DNA of 64,000 nt, from NCBI RefSeq assembly GCF_036884655.1, contig NC_088330.1, positions 35,898,001-35,962,000 of the forward strand, in the 5' to 3' direction. The notes under the pieces are model-generated. The model worked only from the letters and a program-made list of their open reading frames with translations. It had not been told where the DNA came from and searched no databases. Within the stretch, counting starts at the first letter, position 1. The number at the start of each line of letters is the position of its first letter. Position numbers and translations under genes: made by a program. Source of the stretch: Musa acuminata AAA Group. Its lineage: Eukaryota; Streptophyta; Magnoliopsida; Zingiberales; Musaceae. Shown piece by piece: positions 54,770 to 64,000 of the stretch.

Positions 54770-57700
54770 ATGCATTCGTTCGGCTACAGGGCGAACGCGG
54801 TGGTGACGTTCGCCGTCACGATCTTGGCGGTGATGTGCGGCATGGCCTCCCTCTCCGACAACTTCAACTCCCCCTCACCCACCGCCGACGTGAAGGTAAG
54901 AAGTCGTCACTCCGCTCTCCCTCTCGGTCCTTCCTTGGATCGTCAAACCCTTACAACTCTCGATCCCCCAAATTTTCGAGCCATAGTTCCCACTAGTCAG
55001 CCAATCGGTTCACTTGCATCGCTTCCTGTTGGATTTGGTTCATCTGGACTAGTGTTTGTGCTGCCGAGAGACTTATCATCGAAGACCATGAGAAGTAAAA
55101 GAACGAAAGTTATGAGGTTTTGTTAAAAGATTACTTTCTTAAGGTCATAGGAGACGACTCTCTCGTAATCGCAGAAGAAAAGGATTAGATCCTATTCTTT
55201 TTGTGACATGTAGAAAGTATCCCTCAATTTGTGGCGCTAATCTCAAACCAGGATAAGCACAAAATTCCAACAAATATGTGATCTTGCCATATGTGCTCAT
55301 CGTGTACCATGGACGCGCTGTAATTCTATCACCAACTCCGCTCCTTATCTCAACAACACCTAGCTTATTTGTTTTTGTTGCTTGTCCATACTCTCTCAAG
55401 AATCAGATTCTTCTTTCCCTTATTTCTTTATTTGATTTTTATTCGAACATTGCTTTTTTGTAGGTTCTGAATATAAACTGGTTCCAGAAGCAACCAAATG
55501 GAAATGATGAGGTGACGTGATGTTCCTGTAGGTTTGCCTTCATCAATGGTGTTGAATTTCCACTCCATCAGCAGCTTTATACTTTCTTTACCTCTCTTCA
55601 CATTCTCTTCCATAAAAAATGGCAATGTCTTCTCGCAAGCATGATGTGTCGTAGACCAACAAATTGATACTGATGCAGTTATATAGCACCCATGGTAGCC
55701 TTGAGAACATTGCTCATATGATGGCAAGAAAATTTATTGTGCTTTTGTTTGAAGATTTTGACAGTTTTTTTACCAATTTTAGATGCTTAATCAATATTAG
55801 ATCTGCATGCTCTTTAAAGTATAAACATAGGATTCCATGAAGTACTAGATGTGACGATCATCTTAAGCACCAGTGTTATATGTGCCTCTTTGTCTATTTA
55901 ATTTCAGGAATTGTAACAAGCTAAGTACTTGTGTAATTTTGATCCACTCTTAGCCACATGATGCGGATCCATCCTTAAGCTGCATGGCCCAAAAATCTTA
56001 AGCTCAAATTATTATTTTGCAGACCTTTCTGGTTTCTGATTATGACATGATTGGGGCATTAAATTTCATCCACTCATATCCTAGCCTTTCCACTGCAATG
56101 TACTGAAGGTCTTGCTTTTGACGTCTTGCCTTACGATTCCCACTGGAAAAAAGGGAGGATGTTTTCATGACCCAATGCTGGTAACTCAGGTTGCGAAGTA
56201 GCAACTTGTACCAACACTCACCCTCTATGATTTTTGCTGGAGCTTTAAAGAATTATTTGCTCATGTTGACTGATTTTGTTTTAGTACCTCTGGTAGCAAT
56301 CTTCATTCATGATAAGAAAAGGTGGGAAAGCCATCCTATTTCCTATTTATGATATTTTAGAGAAACAAAAGACCCAGCGAGGTGAAAAAAATCAGATATT
56401 AATGTAATATGGCTACTAAATTGTGTTAAAGTTCTTTCAGTATATTAATGAAATTCAATTGATTGGCAACTGGCAGCATGGCAGGGCACTTATTTTGATT
56501 AAAGATTTTTTGATTTACATTTTCTTTTCTAACTTCATATTCTGCTATGTCATTTAGGTCAGCCTAACATTGAACATATCAGCAGACCTTTCATCTCTGT
56601 TTACCTGGAATGCTAAGCAGGTTTGTCCAATTTGCTACAAGTTTACAGGCTGCACTAGGATCTTGTTATTAGTTGTTAGATATCATTTAGTTACCATTGT
56701 AGATCCTGAAGATTTCTTTGTTTGCTTGTTAATTTTCAATTAAATGTTGATGTTAGTTTGAGTGAAGTTTTTTTTGTTGAGGAGATGATTTAAGGACATT
56801 TCCAGAGTTGAATTTTCTTCTTTTAATTAATTAGCTAATTAAAAACTCAGTAAAATTTTTTTGGCCTTATAGTTTAAGAACCAAAGAATGATTTAAATAA
56901 TTTATGATTAACCAAAAAATTTGATTCAAATTGATTGAAACAATTCTTTGTAGAAGTTATTGCAAAGTAGTATGGCCTTCAGAAGGATTGGATAAGTGAA
57001 AGTCCCTGATTGGCATGAATGGCCTCTAATGGTAGGATCAATCCTAAAACATTTGCACTTTCTTAAATTTTATCTGACAGATTTGTAGGAGTTGGCCTCC
57101 TGTTGGGTGGTCATGTAATCCTCTTTTTATTTTGGTATCTTCTGGATTCTATCTTTTTAAATAGAAAGAGGTGCATGTCAATCAAGTTGGATGATATTTG
57201 GTAATGGAAATTTGACCACTGGGGTTATAAGGCCTTTGTGGCAAATTCAGTGTTTTGCAAGCAACTTAGTATGACAATACCGGTAACCAATAAGACAGCT
57301 TTTCAAGTACATGGTATATATTAGTGGGCAAAGGAAACATTTTCAGGTTTAGGGTTATATCATACAATATGAATGATTTTATGACAGACTGAATTAAGGA
57401 TGGAATTGTAAATTGTAAATATTTTTTCCTAATTTATTTTTTAATAAAAATTTGAAAACAGTTGAGAATATGAGTTAGCTATAGATATATGATGAATAAC
57501 AAATTTTATCTTCTCTAATGAATATAGATGCAACCTGGTTCATGTCTCACATGTTCACAAAAGTAAATGTAAGTTATTTAATTAAGATATTTCTTAACTT
57601 GAGCATCCTGTTTTGCCAAAATTTGAACAATAACTCTAAGGGCCAAATTTAACTTCATATTTAGAACTAATACAATTTATATTTATCTGTTATTAAAAAC

Positions 57701-60700
57701 TTGTAAGCTTATTTCTACAAATAACTCATCACACATGGAAATATTTTGCCAAATTACAAACACACTTGATTGGAAAACAGTCCAGTTACCTATTGCCATG
57801 TAGTACATTGTTTCACACAAAACACCCATCTACTTGTTATCTTACTATTAAATCTTGCTCTAAGAATACAATCAGATTTCAAGTCATTTTGACCTGAATC
57901 GTAATATCCAGATTGCTGTATCATATAAGATCCTAACAATATTGGATGTAGCACATTATCGAGAGGCTTAGGATGCCTTGGGAAATTGTATTTATAATAT
58001 GGAAAGGATCTTAAATAGGTCAAAATATATAGATGTCTTAGTGATGAAGAATGACCATTTGATATGGCAGAATTTTGTCCATCCTAACGGACTAGGGTGG
58101 CCAGTAAATATCATAGGGGCTAACATTGGTGATTGCCAATTCTAGAACAGAATAATGCGGAATATGAAGTCATAAATTTTGTTTAATCTGGCGGTACTTT
58201 ATATGGCATAGCACGTGCCAGTGATTCAGTAACTAATCCTTGTTGATGATTTTATCAGTACCTTTCTGCCTTCACTTATTCTTGTGTTTTCTTGAAGATG
58301 TTAGACTTTGTCTGTTGATATATTAGATTTTCTTTTTTGTAGACAACATATGATTAAGTAGCCAAGTTAGTCTATGGAAAGGTTTTTTGATGTCTTTGTA
58401 AACTGTCATAATCGTGTCAATTCTGCTTTTATCCTTCCGACACTATGCATAGACAAAAATGAAAAATGAGTTTACGTAGGTTTTTACCTGGATGATATAT
58501 TTTTTCTTGAGGGAACACTTCATTTGTGTTGCAATATTTGTCCAGAACATTTACTTTTGCCTTATTATTTTTTATTGGGCTGTTAGGTATTTGTATTTGT
58601 GGCAGCTGAGTATGAAACTCCTCAGAATGCCTTAAATCAGGTAAGCCTAAAATATATTACAACTTGATTCCGTGTGATACCTTTTATTCATCTTGGTTTT
58701 TGACTTGCAGTTTTGGAGATACATGTATTCCTGCATTAAGATCTTTTCTCATCATCTGTTATTGCCAGATTGTAGACATGCTTATTACTTGGTTTTAGTT
58801 CTGGTCTCTTGATTCCTTTTTGTAGGTACGTATATGTTGCTAGGGTCTTCTGATGTTATGCAATGACCCTGTATGTAAGAGCGTGATATGAATCCTGAAA
58901 CAACTGGTACAAGTCTGATTGACTTAGGGGATGTATGATATTATTTTGAGCTGGAAATGAGCTGCTCTTTTTATCTTCTTTATTTGATTGCCAAAACTAT
59001 TATTACAAAAGACAAGTTGGATTCAGATTGGTGACTTCAGAAATTGTCACACCTTTAGAGTACATTCTTGTCTTGATTGTACAATATAGCCATAATTGCA
59101 TTGATATATAACTTTGGCATTAGTAATTATATGGCATTCAATGGTCACTTAAATTAGTGTTGTGAGGAATAGGACCAATTCTTTTTTTTTTCTCTTTGAT
59201 AGAAAATGCCCCCTGTTCTCTACCAACTGTTATATCCATCTTAACATCCTCACATCAGTGGCACCAACTCTAAATTGGTTTAATCTTTTATTAGATTGTA
59301 GATCTTGCTAATAAGTTCTTTTTATCCTACCATTCTCTGCTCTAACATACTCTATTTGTGCTATTTATTGCTGGATTTCCCCTTTCCTAATGAGTTCTGA
59401 GTAACATCTGTTTGTCATATAAATTTATGTTTACTGTTGTAGATATCTTTCAAATTTGCAAGGAGCCGTGGAGTACTGATTTCATTTTAATGATATGCCT
59501 CGACACTGCTAATTTCCTAGCGATATTGTACTATGTTGTGTTCAATTCTGACAATGAACATGTCTTGTTGTACACATGGCATTATGCAAAACAAAAAACA
59601 CAAGGGAAAAGATCAGGAATAAAATGTTGAATATCATGTCAAACACTATCCACACACTTTGAAAGTTTGAATGGTTAAATTTAACTAGACTTAACACTCC
59701 CCTCTAGTAATAAAAAAATAAACATATTTGCAAAGAAAAATGGTGACAAAAAGCACAAATCTCATTGATTTGGGTGACCATTGCAATTTTATCATTTTGG
59801 ACTGTCACATGCAAGGATTCTTGTCAAGTGACATACATTTGAGATATTGGGAAGCCAATGTACGGTAAGAAAAAAGCTCTAAGGTCCTAGATATTTTAGA
59901 TCTTGGGTTAGTAAAGGTGATGAAATTATTGGTAAATAAAAATTTGAAAACCCAGTCTGTCATGCTTTAATTCTAGGTTGGGGTGAGTTAGTTCTGGGCT
60001 AATAGAAGTGGTAGAAAAGTGGGAAAAAGAGTTCCTGCATTCTATATGTTGTCTTTTCCACAAAGAAAAAAATTGTCGTTACGTGTAGGAACAGTGCATG
60101 CCGACTGACACTGGCTGGTATTGCTACATGTACTAGAGCAATAAGAAAAGACTTGTCATAGAATTTATGGCTTTTAGGACTATGACTGCAATGATATGGG
60201 TACCGAGTAAACTTGGTCAATATGGATTTCATTTTGGACTTTTGAAAAGATGAAATTAACAGATTTCCATGTCGTTACTGTTTACTTATAGCAAATAGAG
60301 AACAAGTGAAAATAAAATCACTATAGGAGTAAGCAAACATGATGCCATAAACATACTCAAAGTCAAATATAACAGTGTCCTGGAGTTATCATGGATATAT
60401 TTAGAGTTGGAAGTGATAAATTTGAAGAGCATCATAATGAGAAGGGAAATGTTTAGCAATTGAAATATGGAGATGAAACTGTTGGCAACCGTAACTTCTG
60501 TTCAAGATTATATTCCTTCATATAGGAGGTGAAGAATCCAACAACTGTCTCTCACATGCAGCATACAATTGACTTAACAACTATTAGGTAGTACAGATTA
60601 AAATTCTAGATGTTTCATCAGCTTCTACGCCAAGAATGCTTGGAGAGGCTTTTATTTCTTCCCTGGAATGCTATACTTTATGTTGAAGACATTTCAGTCA

Positions 60701-62394
60701 TGGACAAGAATAGTCACGTATATGTCTCATTCTGTCTGCCATGCTTATCATCTGTCCAGCTACTGGCCATGATCCATCAATGACAGAAGAAACTATCATA
60801 TCTGGGTGTTGCTGTTACAGAATGTTTTGGATCAGAATGCAACAGTGGAACCCAACATGACTTGATATACACATGTACCATGCACGAGATAGATATTTTT
60901 CCTAACAAGTATGAATTTTCATGATTGTTAAGTGATGTCCGCTTGCTTCAGCGAAGACTTTTATTAGAAAGTTTTAAGGATAGTTTTTCATAAAAAAGTT
61001 ATATTGAGAGGACACTGAGCTAAGCCAAGCAAACAATAAAGCGAGCAAAGACGGACAGAGGGAAGACCAAGGTTGGTTAGGCATATAATGCATATTCCTT
61101 ACTAGAGTATCACCATTCGAAATGTAGACAGACAGTCGTTGGCCCTTAATGGTCAGAAGCAACTCATAAATCCAAATCTGCATGAAATTAGAAGGATGCT
61201 GAATTATCGAGTTTCTGATTTAAATTTAATTACTTCATCCTTATAACCTAAATATTTAGTAGTTTAATGTTCTCCGTGTGCATTTTCACACATAAATATG
61301 TGGTTGACACATCTCTTCCAAAATCTTGTGATAACTGATTGAATAATTTTTATAAGGAACTTGTGGATCTGCCATGTGTGATCTTTTTTACAATCGACAG
61401 TGATATTAACATAGAAATGTCAGTCATATTGTTTAATTGTCATATCATGTTGTTGGCGACTTTCATTATTTTTCTAGCTTTAGAAATCTGTTTTCATGTT
61501 TTAACTTGGATGTGGCAGGTTTCACTTTGGGATGGAATCATACAATCAAAGGAGCACGCAAAGTTCTGGATTCACACCACAAACAAGTACCGTTTTACTG
61601 ACCAGGCAAGATACTTGATGCCTTTGTTTTCCTCTGTTGCAACATAATAGGTGTCTTTTCTTGCATCACAATAACACTTTTTTCTCCATATCATTTTATT
61701 GTGTATGTTATTTCATAAATATGTTTAAGAAACCAAGCATCTATCCTTTCATTGGCTGCTAGCTATTTGGCTTCATGTTATACACTACATGTTTTTCTGC
61801 AGTTATTTTAGATCCTTGTTTGTTGATGCATACATGTTTCTGATACCTGTCTCCATGTTATACTAGTTTTCTTATTCTGTTACAACAAAACTCACCATAA
61901 ACTAGTTTCCATGCTCTTGTTATCATTAGGTTCTCAGTCTCAATTGTTGAACCACACACGTAATGTCTAAACATCAGACTAGGTTCAAACTCGCGTCAGT
62001 CTTTATTGATGTCCATCCCAGGCTTTGAGCTTTCATCATTGAAAACCCTGGGTCTAGTTACTTTACCATGGACTTGTATTGAAATTGTAAGAGGTTTATC
62101 TGCGCATTATATTGAGCTCCCTCACTGCAAGAGATGTGTAAAATGCACTTCTCTATCCTTTTCTTTGGTCCAAGTTTCTCTGATTCATTTGTTTAGTCAC
62201 TCTGTTTAACTGTTCAAGGATAGAGAGCAAAGACCAGAAATTATCAGTTTTCCTTTGTTTACATGTAGGGCAACAACCTAAGGGGGAAGGACTTTAACTT
62301 GACGCTTCACTGGCACATAATGCCGAAGACTGGCAAGATGTTTGCTGACAAAATAGTCATGACTGGATATAGCCTTCCTGAGGAGTACAGATAG
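54770..62394 (+). CDS. SPC3: Signal peptidase complex subunit 3 (SPC22/23)
   Basis: Exons are 54770-54895, 55464-55511, 56558-56620, 58587-58640, 61519-61605 and 62269-62394, totalling 504 nt (167 aa, the usual length for the family). Phases are all zero. The N-terminal [20 protein letters not shown] forms a type II membrane anchor (about residues 10-28), then a lumenal domain: [61 protein letters not shown] (seen as [16 protein letters not shown]). SPC3 is an essential non-catalytic subunit of the ER signal peptidase and helps bind substrates. Introns are long (up to 2.9 kb), so the gene covers 7.6 kb for a 0.5 kb CDS. Intron 5 starts with GC, not GT (61606-61607). Confidence 0.95.
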
Positions 62395-63664
62395 AGAATA
62401 TGTGCAGTTGGTTCGTCCCCCTCTTTCAGACTTCAACAAATAGATACAATGTTATGCGATTCCAACCTAGACACCAGGTCTTGCAGAGGGTAGGAATGGA
62501 AATCAATGACCTCTTGCTTCAGAGCCTCTATGGAGGATGTTGTACCTTATCTTTAATTTTCCGATTGATTTCCTAGATCTCAACTATCGAAATGTTTTGA
62601 GCCTCAAGGAATGAAATGTGTTAGACTGATCATGTACAACAGGATTCTCATGGTTGCATCAACTCAGATAGCTTTAGTGACAAGAAACCTTCTCCAGTTG
62701 AAAGCTTGGTGGTCGATAGCAAGAAGTATGTTTGTACCACAAGACTTAAGTTGTGTCCTGATGTGGTTCATCAAGTTACGGAACATGAAAAATATCATGA
62801 CTGCAGTGGTTGATGACAGATTAATTCGATGATATTATGTTATAATTCAGTGTCGGAGATTGAAATGTCACGTAACCTCGGACTAGAACATTTCCTGAAA
62901 CTCCTGCTACATGAAGAACAGAGATGATACAGGTTTTCGAAACTTCATATGCCTGTGGTCGAGAAGAATTAAAGCCCTTATTAGGTGATCCACAACGACG
63001 TGAGATGAATCTTGTGGATCACACGTCTGACCACCACGACAGATAGGGATCAGTGTACCAATCAGACGTCCACACGTAAAGATGAATCGTGGGGATCACG
63101 TATCTGACCACCGTACAAGCCCTGTCGGCCTTCCCTTGAGATCATCATCCCTTCGCCTGGCCTCTTCATCTGTCACCCACGACCACTCGGAGAAGGATGG
63201 GGTAATTCCCACATTGATCCAAATTGTCTTATGATAGATTCCACTCGAATCGAACTAGCAATCCTTCATGCTAACTCATCAGGTGCAGTGTCTTGAAAGA
63301 GGAGACGCTTGTTTTCCCAGAGAGATCAAACATGCACGAACAATCGCTGCTTACCTGAAGAATCTCCTCTGGCAGCGCATGACTCCGGCAAGTCCTCCTG
63401 TAGATCTCCACTACGTGGAAGTGGATCTTGGTTTTATGTGCAAACTGCAGATGGTAAATCCATGTTCAGTTTACATACGATACACTCCGACGCAACGAGT
63501 GGAGGAGGAAATGAGAAGCTGGAGTCATCCACTGGGTGTAGAAGGTACAGTAGGATCTTAGCATTACCTGCAAACGCCAACTTATAACTCTACGTGGAGA
63601 TCACAGACTAAAACTTCCAGGAGCAGACGGTGGGAGATGAACAGGAGATCGAGAACCTCTCGGG
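62395..63664. other. 3' region of SPC3 and intergenic DNA before MIR396
   Basis: This stretch holds the likely SPC3 3' untranslated region, then a pair of diverged direct repeats at about 63003-63043 and 63081-63119 (GATGAATC.TG.GGATCAC then TCTGACCACC). Open frames near 63268-63587 show no family motif. Because MIR396 is transcribed on the minus strand, its 3' part may extend into this stretch. Confidence 0.45.
63003..63119. repeat. Pair of diverged 38-40-bp direct repeats
   Basis: The words GATGAATCTTGTGGATCAC and GATGAATCGTGGGGATCAC are followed in both copies by a variant of CGTCTGACCACC (second copy GTATCTGACCACC). The copies start about 77 bases apart. The repeat has no obvious relation to the nearby MIR396 hairpin. 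It may be the tail of a tandem array or a decayed element. Confidence 0.6.
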
Positions 63665-63768
63665 ATTCCAACCTCTCCATGCATTCCCACAGCTTTCCTG
63701 AACTTGCTCGAGTCCAGCGCCCACGGGAAGTTCAAGAAAGCTGTGGAAAGGAACGAAGAGGCTCGATG
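63665..63768 (-). ncRNA. MIR396: MIR396 microRNA precursor
   Basis: On the minus strand, positions 63748-63728 (21 nt) read TTCCACAGC then TTTCTTGAACTT, identical to the conserved plant miR396. This is the 5' arm. After a loop of about 20 bases, the 3' arm (63706-63684) reads CAAGTTCAGGAAAGCTGTGG then GAA, a near-perfect complement that includes the expected miR396* with two mismatches or wobbles. Pairing continues outward: CCTCTTCG-type sequence (about 63763-63752) pairs with CATGGAGAGG-type sequence (about 63670-63680), giving a stem of over 35 pairs with few bulges. miR396 guides cleavage of GRF growth-regulating factor mRNAs, restraining cell division. The extent of the primary transcript is unknown, and its start probably lies beyond the window edge. 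Confidence 0.93.
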
Positions 63769-64000
63769 GAGCTGCCTGCGCGATCCAGATCCAAGGAAGC
63801 TGTGAACCAAAAGACGACGAAGAGGAAAGAGGAAGGAGTAGGAGGAGGAGGAGGAGGGAGGAGGAAAGAGAGGATCAGATTGCTTGCGGGATGCAAAAAG
63901 CCTGGCGAGGAGAAGATGGAGAGAACAGGATGAGCTTCATTGTTGTGAGTGAGCGTAGCAGAAGCGGTACAAACCTCCTCCGGTGAATGTCCCGTACGGG
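63769..64000. other. Upstream side of the MIR396 hairpin, window edge
   Basis: A purine-rich stretch on the plus strand (about 63800-63930, pyrimidine-rich on the minus strand) could be the leader of the primary miR396 transcript. Plus-strand frames here are low-complexity Lys/Glu/Gly products and are not called genes. The window ends before any promoter can be recognised. Confidence 0.4.

Noticed and set aside
63637..63933. Plus-strand frame across the MIR396 hairpin
   Set aside because: It is low-complexity Lys/Glu/Gly sequence antisense to a clear miRNA precursor.

Overview
This is nuclear DNA from a flowering plant. The genes have many introns with GT-AG borders. First exons are often very GC-rich, while introns and intergenic DNA are AT-rich. 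That GC gradient, the AT-dinucleotide arrays and the degenerate transposon debris suggest a non-grass commelinid monocot, perhaps the banana/ginger lineage. The lineage is inferred from style, not shown by a marker.

I rebuilt eight protein-coding genes exon by exon; for each multi-exon gene the phases close exactly. From left to right they are: a cyclase/kynurenine-formamidase-like gene (minus, 6 exons, 299 aa); a D3-type cyclin (minus, 3 exons, 393 aa); an IRX14-type GT43 xylan glycosyltransferase (minus, 3 exons, 500 aa); an RD21-type cysteine protease with a granulin tail (plus, 5 exons, 473 aa); a poly(A)-binding protein (minus, 9 exons, 643 aa); an intronless ERF/AP2 factor with a C-terminal EAR-like motif (minus, 175 aa); a PTI1-like receptor-like cytoplasmic kinase (plus, 4 exons, 342 aa); a CUE-domain protein (minus, 5 exons, 288 aa); and a signal peptidase complex subunit 3 (plus, 6 exons, 167 aa). 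That is nine counting the intronless ERF gene. Near the right end, an intergenic foldback on the minus strand carries the canonical miR396 sequence and is called a MIR396 precursor.

Layout: 1-1.9 kb is repeat debris with a degenerate 38-bp tandem array. The cyclase gene fills 1.9-9.7 kb; its introns hold a 5'-truncated LINE with a poly(A) end, a decayed hAT element with an 8-bp target duplication, and an LTR-element scrap. 9.7-13.5 kb is intergenic with simple repeats. The cyclin lies at 13.5-14.9 kb and IRX14 at 16.9-19.4 kb. 19.4-28.5 kb is an AT-rich, transposon-derived desert with two long AT arrays and one orphan coding-like fragment. The protease and PABP genes converge at 28.6-37.2 kb, and the ERF gene sits at 39.4-40.0 kb. 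40-45 kb is AT-rich desert. The kinase and CUE genes converge at 45.6-53.1 kb; the CUE and SPC3 genes diverge from 53.1-54.8 kb. MIR396 lies beyond SPC3.

These are unrelated housekeeping, growth and wall genes in ordinary eukaryotic order, with no operon or gene-cluster logic. Links are only thematic: the cyclin, miR396 (known to target GRF growth regulators) and IRX14 (secondary wall xylan) all bear on growth and wall formation. Nothing here looks like a wholly new system. The most useful unlisted signals are the MIR396 hairpin, the hAT and LINE insertions, and the GC-AG intron in SPC3.
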